From: an uncultured Ruminococcus sp.
GTDB taxonomy: Bacteria > Bacillota > Clostridia > Oscillospirales > Ruminococcaceae
Direction: 5' to 3'
Assembly: GCA_945876155.1 (NCBI GenBank)
Contig: CAMCMW010000160.1
Span: 1 to 5,076, forward strand
Length of the DNA: 5,076 nt
Part shown: positions 1-4,959 of the stretch, in pieces
Numbering within the stretch: position 1 is the stretch's first letter
How the letters are laid out: each line of letters begins with the position of its first letter
Translations under genes and position numbers: made by a program
Notes under the pieces: model-generated
Seen by the model: only the letters and a program-made list of their open reading frames with translations
Databases searched by the model: none
Told to the model about the DNA's origin: nothing

Positions 1-28
1 GTAACCAGTTCAGTAACATTGAAAATGC

Positions 29-62
29 GGGACGTCGAGGGCGCCGTCCCCTACAGAAAAAA
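29..62 (-). repeat. Palindromic dispersed-type repeat, unit A
   Basis: The arms GGGACG (29-34) and CGTCCC (45-50) form a perfect 6-bp stem around a 10-nt GC-rich loop. The unit is followed by CCCCTACAGAAAAAA (48-62), which recurs exactly at 127-141. Read on the minus strand each unit begins TTTTTTCTGTAGGGG and runs into a G/C hairpin. This resembles the REP-like palindromic elements scattered between genes of many Clostridia genomes; that family link is from general experience, not a search. Function is unknown; such elements can act as transcription barriers or be mobilised in trans. Confidence 0.55.
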
Positions 63-111
63 TGGTCGTGCCGTTAACAAAATGATTCGGCAAAATGAAC
101 AACGAATTGTC

Positions 112-141
112 CTGTCGGGTCACCGACCCCTACAGAAAAAA
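112..141 (-). repeat. Palindromic dispersed-type repeat, unit B
   Basis: CTGT (112-115) pairs with ACAG (132-135), and GGGTC (117-121) pairs with GACCC (125-129) around a 3-nt loop. The result is a hairpin with a small 1x2 internal loop. The right flank CCCCTACAGAAAAAA (127-141) is an exact 15-bp copy of 48-62, offset by 79 bp, while the hairpin arms differ from those of unit A. It therefore looks like a second, divergent member of the same repeat family in the same orientation. No coding potential is seen. Confidence 0.55.
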
Positions 142-168
142 GCGCAGAATTTGACGGTAAATTTGTGC
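136..168 (-). terminator. Possible minus-strand intrinsic terminator
   Basis: 142-152 pairs with 159-168 to give about 10 bp with one bulged G (147), one G-T wobble and a 6-nt loop. On the minus strand this hairpin is immediately followed by TTTTTT (141-136), the layout of a Rho-independent terminator. No minus-strand gene is seen upstream of it in this window, so it may instead be part of the adjacent repeat element or only fortuitous. Confidence 0.35.
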
Positions 169-258
169 AGTATAACAAAAACTTGTGTCATAAACATTAA
201 TTTTCCAGCTGAAAACAGTATTGTGAAATAAAAAACAGAAATAAAACTGAAAAAATAC

Positions 259-287
259 TTGACAAGCTTTGATTTATCATGTATAAT
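259..287 (+). promoter_or_regulatory. rpmH promoter (sigma-A type, perfect consensus)
   Basis: TTGACA (259-264) and TATAAT (282-287) are both perfect matches to the housekeeping sigma factor consensus, with the optimal 17-nt spacer. A-rich tracts just upstream (about 228-257) could serve as an UP element. Transcription should start near 293-296, giving a leader of about 100 nt before rpmH. Such a strong promoter fits the high demand for a ribosomal protein. Confidence 0.93.
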
Positions 288-317
288 TTATGGGTACATG
301 AAAAAACCATGAATAGA

Positions 318-364
318 GTGTATCTGCTTGATTTTTTGATACGCATTTTTAATCAATGCGTTTT
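318..364 (+). promoter_or_regulatory. Two mutually exclusive hairpins in the rpmH leader
   Basis: Hairpin 1 pairs 318-324 with 338-344 (7 bp including one G-T wobble). Hairpin 2 pairs ACGCATT (341-347) with AATGCGT (355-361), a perfect 7-bp stem with a 7-nt loop, followed by a short T run (361-364). The two compete for bases 341-344, and hairpin 2 has the shape of a weak intrinsic terminator. This could be an attenuation-type switch in the L34 mRNA leader. I know of no described L34 leader of this form, and the stems are short and AT-rich, so chance pairing remains possible. Confidence 0.35.
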
Positions 365-396
365 ACAGCACTTTAATCCGGGAGGAGGAACGTAAA

Positions 397-531
397 ATGA
401 AAAGAACTTATCAGCCGAAGAAACTTCACAGAAAGAAGGAACACGGTTTCCGTAAGAGAATGTCAACTTCCAATGGAAGAAAGGTTCTTGCACGCAGAAG
501 AGCTAAGGGCAGAGCAAGACTTACTCACTAA
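397..531 (+). CDS. rpmH: 50S ribosomal protein L34
   Basis: This 44-residue gene encodes L34, a small basic protein of the large ribosomal subunit that sits within the folded 23S rRNA. The product begins [20 protein letters not shown] and ends [12 protein letters not shown]. The family's KRTYQP start, the HGFRxRM segment, the GRxVLxxRRxKGR block and the 44-residue length are all present. The start is fixed by a strong GGAGGAGG site (381-388), 8 nt upstream of ATG. A perfect-consensus promoter drives it, and an intrinsic terminator follows 8 nt after the stop. L34 is therefore probably made mostly as a single-gene transcript. rnpA, normally the next gene in close spacing, follows only after 295 nt here. 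Confidence 0.98.
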   Translation: MKRTYQPKKLHRKKEHGFRKRMSTSNGRKVLARRRAKGRARLTH

Positions 532-539
532 GAATAAGC

Positions 540-570
540 AGACCACATAATTCTTGTGGTCTTTTATTTT
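540..570 (+). terminator. Intrinsic terminator of rpmH
   Basis: AGACCACA (540-547) pairs perfectly with TGTGGTCT (555-562) around a 7-nt loop, followed by TTTT-A-TTTT (562-570). It lies 8 nt after the rpmH stop, is the expected structure of a Rho-independent terminator, and separates most rpmH transcription from rnpA. The end of its T tract merges with the left arm of a larger inverted repeat that starts at 566. Confidence 0.88.
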
Positions 571-735
571 AAAGTGCATAAGGTTATTTTCGATTTCATA
601 AAATCACTTCCTTTTTTTATATGACAAGCATTGCCTTGTATTGTAATAATTATTTACATTTTCTAACATGGTTTCTGAATTTCACCATGGTTCAGATAAC
701 TCGATTTTTTTTCTTCTCCTTATGCACTTTAAAAT
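566..735. repeat. 170-bp segment bounded by an 18-bp perfect inverted repeat
   Basis: ATTTTAAAGTGCATAAGG (566-583) is the exact reverse complement of 718-735. The 134 bp between the arms are AT-rich, non-coding, and contain a smaller stem CATGGT (667-672)/ACCATG (684-689). The layout, with terminal inverted repeats around a short non-coding core, resembles a MITE or similar non-autonomous element inserted between rpmH and rnpA. I see no clean target-site duplication. Alternatively, the arms pair in a read-through rpmH-rnpA transcript to form a long-range stem. The left arm overlaps the T tract of the rpmH terminator. Confidence 0.6.
621..650 (+). promoter_or_regulatory. Candidate promoter for the rnpA-yidD-yidC-jag operon
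   Basis: ATGACA (621-626, 5/6 to the -35 consensus) lies 18 nt before AATAAT (645-650, 5/6 to the -10). The -10 is preceded by TGT (642-644), an extended -10 motif. Transcription would start near 657, giving a leader of about 170 nt before rnpA. A promoter is expected in this gap because rpmH ends in a terminator, but AT-rich DNA easily gives partial matches. Confidence 0.4.
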
Positions 736-739
736 TATT

Positions 740-760
740 TTCCCCCGGTTTTCGGGGGGA
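740..760 (+). other. C/G-rich hairpin in the rnpA leader
   Basis: The run CCCCCG (742-747) pairs with CGGGGG (753-758); a flanking T-G wobble and a T-A pair extend the stem to 8 bp around a 5-nt loop. It is the only GC-rich block in the AT-rich rpmH-rnpA gap. Downstream bases (AGTATCATTTTCTTTG) are T-rich but have no immediate T run, so a terminator is possible but weak. An mRNA stabiliser or attenuator in the rnpA leader is equally plausible. Confidence 0.5.
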
Positions 761-792
761 AGTATCATTTTCTTTGTAAATCTGAAATGCTC

Positions 793-812
793 TTCACCGG
801 ACTTTTGGTGAG
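793..812 (+). promoter_or_regulatory. Hairpin covering the rnpA ribosome binding site
   Basis: TTCACC (793-798, with 794-798 fully complementary) pairs with GGTGAG (807-812), including a T-G wobble at the base. GGTGAG is the only purine-rich Shine-Dalgarno-like site before rnpA, and it sits 14 nt from the ATG, farther than usual. Folding would hide it, so rnpA translation may be weak or controlled. This is inference from pairing only. Confidence 0.35.
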
Positions 813-826
813 ATAGTTAAAATATT

Positions 827-1174
827 ATGCTTTATACTGAAATTTTAAATAAAAACAAGGATTTTCTCTTTCTTTACAGAAAAGGAAAAACAGTGGTCGG
901 AAAATATGCGGTTATTTACGTCAGACCTAACAGAAAACCATACAACCGTCTGGGTATTACCGCCGGAAAAAAGGTGGGTAATGCCGTTTGCAGAAACCGT
1001 GCAAAAAGAATTATAAGACAGGCTTACCGGGAAAATGAAAAAAATATCCCCATAGGTCTGGATATCGTTATCGTTGCAAGGACGGCTATATGTCAGATAA
1101 AATCTGATGTGTTTTCGCAGTGGCTTGCGGATTGCGCCGTGAAAAATCCGGCTTTCGGGGGCAGTGAAAAATGA
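827..1174 (+). CDS. rnpA: Ribonuclease P protein component
   Basis: This gene encodes the small basic protein subunit (115 residues, within the usual 105-125) of RNase P. The enzyme uses its catalytic RNA to remove the 5' leader from pre-tRNAs; the protein helps bind the leader. The family's N-terminal KDFxxLYRKGKxxVGKY segment is at about 11-27. The RNR signature lies in GNAVCRNRAKRIIRQAYR (about 51-68), with R56, N57, R58, K60 and R61 on the RNA-binding face. The start is constrained: an in-frame TAA lies at 818-820, leaving ATG 827 as the first plausible codon. The Shine-Dalgarno-like GGTGAG (807-812) is distant and may be folded away. The stop overlaps the yidD start by 4 bp (ATGA), which suggests translational coupling. 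The 295-nt gap from rpmH is larger than usual for this gene pair. Confidence 0.97.
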   Translation: MLYTEILNKNKDFLFLYRKGKTVVGKYAVIYVRPNRKPYNRLGITAGKKVGNAVCRNRAKRIIRQAYRENEKNIPIGLDIVIVARTAICQIKSDVFSQWLADCAVKNPAFGGSEK

Positions 1175-1410
1175 AATATCTCCTTATGGGAATTATTAAA
1201 TTCTATAAGAAATGTATTTCCCCGCTTTTTCCTCCCTGCTGCAAATATTACCCTACCTGCTCGTCCTATGCCCTGGAGGCAGTGAAAAAATTCGGTTTTT
1301 TCAGAGGCGGCTGGCTTGCTGTATGGAGAATTTTAAGATGCAACCCATGGAGTATGGGCGGTATAGATCATGTTCCGGATAAATTTGATATCCTGGGCAG
1401 ACATAAATAA
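1171..1410 (+). CDS. yidD: Membrane protein insertion efficiency factor YidD
   Basis: This 79-residue protein belongs to the YidD family (formerly DUF37), small membrane-associated factors that assist YidC/Sec-dependent insertion of inner-membrane proteins. Family hallmarks are visible: IKFYKKCISPLFPPCCKYYPTCSSYALEAV (residues about 9-38) with C15, C23, C24 and C30, then RGGWLAVWRILRCNPWSMGGIDHVP (about 45-69) with C57 and the GGxDxVP end. The N-terminus is amphipathic and hydrophobic, fitting peripheral membrane binding. It starts within the last codons of rnpA (ATGA overlap) and precedes yidC by 20 nt, the standard rnpA-yidD-yidC order, so it is probably translated by coupling to rnpA. No dedicated ribosome binding site is obvious. 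Confidence 0.96.
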   Translation: MKYLLMGIIKFYKKCISPLFPPCCKYYPTCSSYALEAVKKFGFFRGGWLAVWRILRCNPWSMGGIDHVPDKFDILGRHK

Positions 1411-1417
1411 TATGGAT

Positions 1418-1433
1418 TGGAGAAATTATATTG
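1418..1433 (+). promoter_or_regulatory. Ribosome binding site and TTG start of yidC
   Basis: TGGAGA (1418-1423) sits 7 nt before TTG (1431-1433). No in-frame ATG occurs upstream of the conserved N-terminal membrane region, and the first in-frame ATG (1476) would cut into it. TTG is therefore the best start. An out-of-frame ATG at 1412 opens only an 8-codon frame ending at 1438. Confidence 0.75.
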
Positions 1434-2558
1434 GGTAAGATTGGTGAACTTCTTGGATATCCTCTTGGCTGGGTAATGTACTGGATATATGAATTTGTAG
1501 GCAATTACGGTATTTCTATTATCCTCTTTACTCTTCTTTCAAAGCTTATTATGCTGCCGGTTTCCTATAAGCAGCAGCTGGGTACTGTAAGACAGCAGGC
1601 ACTCAACCCTAAGCTTAACAAACTCAGAAAACAGTACGCAAACAATCCTCAGAAACTTCAGGAGGAACAGCAGAAACTCTACAATGAAGAGGGCATAAAC
1701 CCTATGGGCAGCTGTCTGCCGCTTATCGTTACCATGATTATCCTCTACGGTGTACTGGACGTTGTTTATCGTCCCCTTACCCATATTCTGAGAATTTCTT
1801 CCGATATACTCGAAAAGGCTAAGACTATTATCACTGAAAATGAACTTGCGGACAAGTACTTCAAAACCCGTCCGGAGCTGACTATTTTAAGCAGGGTCAA
1901 GGAAAATCCTGATCTGTTTTCAAGTCTGGGCAACGATTTCGTAGAAAAAGTAAGTTCATTTAAAAATACCTTTATGGGGGTAGACCTGGGCGCTATCCCG
2001 ACTATTAAACCTGATACATGGGATAAATCTGCAATTGCCCTTATTATGATTCCGATTGCGTCGGGTCTTGTTCAGTTGCTCTATACCCTGTATTCACAGT
2101 ATAAATCAAGAAAAATGAACCCGGAAATGGCTAAAATGCAGGGCGCTGGTTGTATGAACGTTATGCTTTTCGGTATGCCTGTTTTCTCGGTATGGCTGGC
2201 TTTTACTGTCCCTGCCGGTGTTGGTTTTTACTGGATATGGTCCGCAGTTTTTGCGTTTTTACAGACTTTCCTGCTTTATATGTACTTCACTCCGAAACGT
2301 ATGGAAAAAATCAATGCAAAGATAAAAGAGAAAAACAAGAAAAAAGGTCCGGGCTTTATGCAGCGGATGATGGAACAGCAGAACGAACTTATGAAGGCAC
2401 AGGGCGGTGCCGGCGGTCCTCGTCCGGATTACGATGCTGATACAGAGGGTATGTCACGAGCTGAAAAGCAGAATTACAACAGACAGCTTATTAACGAGGC
2501 AAGAAAAAGAATGGCGGAAAAATACGGCGAAGAATATAAAGAGGACGATGATAAATAA
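1431..2558 (+). CDS. yidC: Membrane protein insertase YidC (Oxa1/SpoIIIJ family)
   Basis: This gene encodes a 375-residue insertase that places membrane proteins into the cytoplasmic membrane, alone or with SecYEG. Five hydrophobic segments fit the Gram-positive YidC fold: about 14-44 (amphipathic helix plus TM1), 94-115, 200-222, 243-260 and 263-286. The charged helical hairpin between TM1 and TM2 covers about 50-90, ending NPMGSCLPLIV. The TM4/TM5 signature GMPVFSVWLAFTVPAGVGFYW is at about 248-268. The groove position that is Arg in B. subtilis SpoIIIJ appears to be Lys here (K38, in TLLSKLIMLP). I see no lipoprotein signal peptide or lipobox Cys, unlike SpoIIIJ. The region between TM2 and TM3 (about 116-199) is charged and probably extracellular. 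The tail after 287 is strongly basic, then acidic (ends KEDDDK), as in tails that contact ribosomes. It begins at a TTG codon and is followed by jag after 37 nt. Confidence 0.96.
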   Translation: MGKIGELLGYPLGWVMYWIYEFVGNYGISIILFTLLSKLIMLPVSYKQQLGTVRQQALNPKLNKLRKQYANNPQKLQEEQQKLYNEEGINPMGSCLPLIVTMIILYGVLDVVYRPLTHILRISSDILEKAKTIITENELADKYFKTRPELTILSRVKENPDLFSSLGNDFVEKVSSFKNTFMGVDLGAIPTIKPDTWDKSAIALIMIPIASGLVQLLYTLYSQYKSRKMNPEMAKMQGAGCMNVMLFGMPVFSVWLAFTVPAGVGFYWIWSAVFAFLQTFLLYMYFTPKRMEKINAKIKEKNKKKGPGFMQRMMEQQNELMKAQGGAGGPRPDYDADTEGMSRAEKQNYNRQLINEARKRMAEKYGEEYKEDDDK

Positions 2559-2595
2559 TTTCCTCTTTGGCTTAATTTGAGAGGTGTGATTCCTG

Positions 2596-3456
2596 ATGAT
2601 TTATGATGACGAAGAAAAGCTTATCCCTATGGACTTATCCGGCACTTTTACCGGTAAATCCATTGATGAGGCAAAAGAAAAAGCGGCTGAAGAATTTGGT
2701 GTCAGAATTGACCAGATAACTTTCAGAGTACTCAATGATGTGAAAAAAGGTTTGTTTGGCAAAATAAAGGAAGAGGCAAAAGTATGGGCTGGCTATAATC
2801 ACCCGGTTATCGCTGAGGTTACTGTTATCGACGGTATCAAGGCTGAAAGAGAACTCAATGACCAGGTTGAATGCTGCCGTAACTATCTTAAAAATATAAT
2901 GGAAAAAATGGGTATTGACGCTGAAATAAATATTGCGCCGTCAGATAATGCCTTTTTCATTGATATCGACAGCAAGGGTTCTGGTGCAGTTATCGGCAGA
3001 AGAGGTGAGACTCTTGACGCTTTGCAGTACCTGACTTCTCTTGTGGTAAACAAGTTTGAAGGCGATTACAAGAGAGTGACCCTCAACAGCTGCGGCTACA
3101 GGGAAAAGAGAGAGGAAACTCTTATTCAGCTGGCAAACAAAATCGGTAACAAGGCGCTCAAAACCGGCAGGTCCACAACCCTTGAACCGATGAACCCTTA
3201 CGAAAGAAGAATTATTCATTCCGCAGTCGCTAAGATTGAGGGCGTAAATTCCAAGTCGGTAGGGGAGGAGCCTTACAGAAAGGTCGTTATTTCTCCGGAT
3301 CACCCCAAGAAAAACGGCGGCAAGGGCGGCTACAGGAAAAAGAAGTCGGACGGACCACGCTCCCTCGACCTTAAAACAAGTTTTGAAAAGGACTACAAAA
3401 AGCCAAAGCCGGAAGATAACATCAACGCCGGTCTTTACGGTAAAATTGAACTTTAA
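2596..3456 (+). CDS. jag: RNA-binding protein Jag/KhpB (SpoIIIJ-associated)
   Basis: This 286-residue cytoplasmic protein has the three-part Jag architecture. A Jag-N domain covers about 15-67 (GKSIDEAKEKAAEEFGV, then KKGLFGKIKEEAKVW). A KH domain covers about 80-160, with its GxxG loop at G134-R135-R136-G137. An R3H domain covers about 168-233, with the R-x3-H motif at R204 and H208 in NPYERRIIHSAV. KH and R3H both bind single-stranded nucleic acid. In streptococci KhpB works with KhpA in post-transcriptional control of cell division and elongation genes; a similar role here is inferred. The tail after about 236 is Gly/Lys-rich and probably disordered, an addition beyond the core domains. 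The ATG follows GAGGTG (2581-2586) by 9 nt. Position after yidC is the conserved order, and a strong terminator follows 6 nt after the stop, ending this operon. Confidence 0.96.
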   Translation: MIYDDEEKLIPMDLSGTFTGKSIDEAKEKAAEEFGVRIDQITFRVLNDVKKGLFGKIKEEAKVWAGYNHPVIAEVTVIDGIKAERELNDQVECCRNYLKNIMEKMGIDAEINIAPSDNAFFIDIDSKGSGAVIGRRGETLDALQYLTSLVVNKFEGDYKRVTLNSCGYREKREETLIQLANKIGNKALKTGRSTTLEPMNPYERRIIHSAVAKIEGVNSKSVGEEPYRKVVISPDHPKKNGGKGGYRKKKSDGPRSLDLKTSFEKDYKKPKPEDNINAGLYGKIEL

Positions 3457-3462
3457 TTACAG

Positions 3463-3492
3463 GGCGGATATATTATCCGCCTTTGTTATTTT
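3463..3492 (+). terminator. Intrinsic terminator of the rnpA-yidD-yidC-jag operon
   Basis: GGCGGATA (3463-3470) pairs perfectly with TATCCGCC (3474-3481) around a 3-nt loop, followed by the T-rich tail TTTGTTATTTT (3482-3492). It lies directly after jag and implies that mnmE has its own promoter. Confidence 0.92.
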
Positions 3493-3499
3493 ACAGCCA

Positions 3500-3584
3500 A
3501 ATATTGTGGTACTGTATTTATGTGTGACAATATTATATGGCGTAGTTATTTATACAATATTATATTTATTTGTATTACAATATT
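3500..3584 (+). repeat. Four copies of ACAATATT in the mnmE leader
   Basis: The motif occurs inverted at 3500-3507 (AATATTGT) and direct at 3527-3534, 3554-3561 and 3577-3584. The first three starts are exactly 27 bp apart; the last is 23 bp on. The two central copies extend to an identical 12-mer, ACAATATTATAT. The block fills the space between the jag terminator and the mnmE ribosome binding site. Here the mnmE promoter must lie, although I can find no convincing -35/-10 pair (GTGACA at 3524-3529 is the best -35, without a good -10). It could be an operator array for an unknown regulator, or simple AT-rich sequence. Confidence 0.45.
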
Positions 3585-3588
3585 TTAT

Positions 3589-3594
3589 AAGGAG
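3589..3594 (+). promoter_or_regulatory. Ribosome binding site fixing the mnmE start
   Basis: AAGGAG (3589-3594) lies 6 nt before ATG 3601, the codon from which the conserved MnmE N-terminus begins. An in-frame ATG at 3520 would add 27 residues of hydrophobic AT-rich translation with no ribosome binding site, so it is rejected as the start. Confidence 0.9.
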
Positions 3595-3600
3595 AATATT

Positions 3601-4959
3601 ATGTCAACTATTGCAGCAATTGCAACTCCTGATGCGCCGGGAGGTATATCAGTTATCAGAATTTCGGGAAACGACGCTTTTGTAATTTCTGACAGAATTT
3701 TTAAATCCTTCAGCGGAAAAACGGTTCAGGACATGGAGGGGTATACCTGTGCATACGGAAATATTGTTGACGGGGAACAAGTGGTTGATGATGTGGTGCT
3801 GACCGTTTTCCGTGCGCCCAAAAGCTATACCGGTGAAAACGTGGCTGAAATTTCCTGTCACGGCGGACGGTACATCACAAGAAAAATTCTCAGGCTGGTA
3901 CTCAAAAACGGTGCAGAACCAGCCACAGCAGGGGAGTTTACCAAACGTGCTTTCTTAAACGGTAAAATGTCCCTCACTCAGGCGGAGGCTGTTATGGACG
4001 TGATTTCTTCAGCGGGTGAAACCGAGTTGCGGTATGCCAATGCGCTGAAGGACGGGGCAGTGTTCAGAAGAATAAATGGTCTGAAAAATGACCTGGTAAA
4101 AATCCTTGCTGACCTTGCTGCTTGGGCGGATTTTCCCGAAGAGGACGTTCCAGAAGTCAGACCGGAGGTTTTGCAGTCCGAGTTGGAGAAACTGTCACAG
4201 AAATTTGCAAAGCTTGCGGCAACCTATGACAGCGGACGTATTATAAGGGACGGTATTAACACGGTAATTGTTGGCAGACCAAACGCCGGCAAGTCAACCC
4301 TCATGAACTGTCTCAGCGGTTTTCAGCGGAGTATCGTGACTGACATTGAGGGTACGACGAGAGATGTGGTTGAGGAGAGCATTAAGCTTGGTGATTTTAC
4401 ACTTCGTCTGTCCGACACAGCAGGTATTCGCTCCACTGATGATGTGATTGAAAATATGGGCGTGGAAATTGCGTTCAGCAGAATGAAAGAGGCTGACCTT
4501 ATTTTTGCGGTTTTTGACAGCAGTCGTGAGCTTTCTGACGAGGATAAGCGCATTATCTCCAGTATTGATTTGAGCAAATCGGTTGCCATTATCAATAAAA
4601 TCGATGCCGATTCTAAAATTGACAGGGACTATATTTACGGTATTTTCAAGTATGTCGCTGAAATATCTGCAAAAAATGAGGACGGTATTGACAAGCTTGT
4701 AAAAATTCTTGAGGAAATGTTTGAGAAAAATGACAGTCCGGAAAATGGTTTTATTGCCAATGAGCGCCAGAAAAACTGTCTTGAACGTGCCGCAGAGTAC
4801 GTGAACGAGGCAAAATCTGCCCTTGAAAGCGGTGTTTTACTTGACGGAATTACCGTTTTACTGGACAGTGCATCTGAAAAGCTGATGGAACTTACTGGTG
4901 AACGAGTTTCAGAGGCTGTAGTTGATGACGTATTCTCAAGATTTTGTGTCGGAAAATAA
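3601..4959 (+). CDS. mnmE: tRNA modification GTPase MnmE (TrmE)
   Basis: This 452-residue gene encodes a K+-activated GTPase that, in complex with MnmG, installs the (carboxymethyl)aminomethyl group at C5 of wobble U34 in tRNAs reading NNA/NNG codons. The N-terminal folate-binding domain (about 1-118) starts STIAAIATPDAPGGISVIRI and has PKSYTGENVAEISCHGG. A helical domain follows, including EFTKRAFLNGKMSLTQAEAV and the FPEEDVPE segment. The inserted G domain has P-loop GRPNAGKST (225-233), switch GTTRD (251-255), DTAG (272-275) and NKID (332-335). The C-terminus ends FCVGK, so the conserved CxGK box with its Cys (C449) is intact, as is the family length of about 450-460. It is separated from jag by a terminator and followed by mnmG after 57 nt, so the two partners are probably co-transcribed. 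Confidence 0.98.
   Translation: MSTIAAIATPDAPGGISVIRISGNDAFVISDRIFKSFSGKTVQDMEGYTCAYGNIVDGEQVVDDVVLTVFRAPKSYTGENVAEISCHGGRYITRKILRLVLKNGAEPATAGEFTKRAFLNGKMSLTQAEAVMDVISSAGETELRYANALKDGAVFRRINGLKNDLVKILADLAAWADFPEEDVPEVRPEVLQSELEKLSQKFAKLAATYDSGRIIRDGINTVIVGRPNAGKSTLMNCLSGFQRSIVTDIEGTTRDVVEESIKLGDFTLRLSDTAGIRSTDDVIENMGVEIAFSRMKEADLIFAVFDSSRELSDEDKRIISSIDLSKSVAIINKIDADSKIDRDYIYGIFKYVAEISAKNEDGIDKLVKILEEMFEKNDSPENGFIANERQKNCLERAAEYVNEAKSALESGVLLDGITVLLDSASEKLMELTGERVSEAVVDDVFSRFCVGK

Larger units (their letters stand above)
1..258. other. Non-coding region with palindromic repeats upstream of rpmH
   Basis: No convincing gene is seen on either strand. A 70-codon open frame at 19-231 crosses both palindromic repeats, has no ribosome binding site and looks like no known protein. 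The left part (about 27-141) is GC-richer and holds two palindromic units; 142-168 is a hairpin; 169-258 is AT-rich with A-tracts just upstream of the rpmH promoter, which could act as an UP-like element. I found no match to the DnaA box TTATNCACA on either strand. Two near-misses (at 184-193 and 222-231) each carry one extra base. The region may be the edge of the origin-side intergenic space, but nothing here proves it. Confidence 0.6.

Noticed and set aside
169..177. Minus-strand extended -10 like sequence TGTTATACT
   Set aside because: There is no -35 at a suitable distance, and the start would fall inside the hairpin at 142-168.
19..231. 70-codon open frame on the + strand
   Set aside because: It runs through both palindromic repeats, has no ribosome binding site, ends in AT-rich sequence and resembles no known protein.
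180..235. Possible DnaA boxes (TGTGTCATAA, TGTGAAATAA)
   Set aside because: Each has one extra base relative to TGTGNATAA, and there is no cluster, so an origin cannot be claimed.
592..618. GATTT/AAATC hairpin followed by T7 as a second terminator
   Set aside because: The stem is 5 bp and AT-rich, and it is separated from the T run by 6 nt.
1412..1438. 8-codon open frame overlapping the yidC start
   Set aside because: No ribosome binding site precedes it and it is too short to support without conservation.
2941..3303. 120-codon open frame on the minus strand inside jag
   Set aside because: It is antisense to conserved KH/R3H coding sequence with no start signals of its own.
3520..3600. Longer mnmE reading from an in-frame ATG at 3520
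   Set aside because: The added 27 residues are AT-rich and not MnmE-like, and the strong AAGGAG site belongs to ATG 3601.
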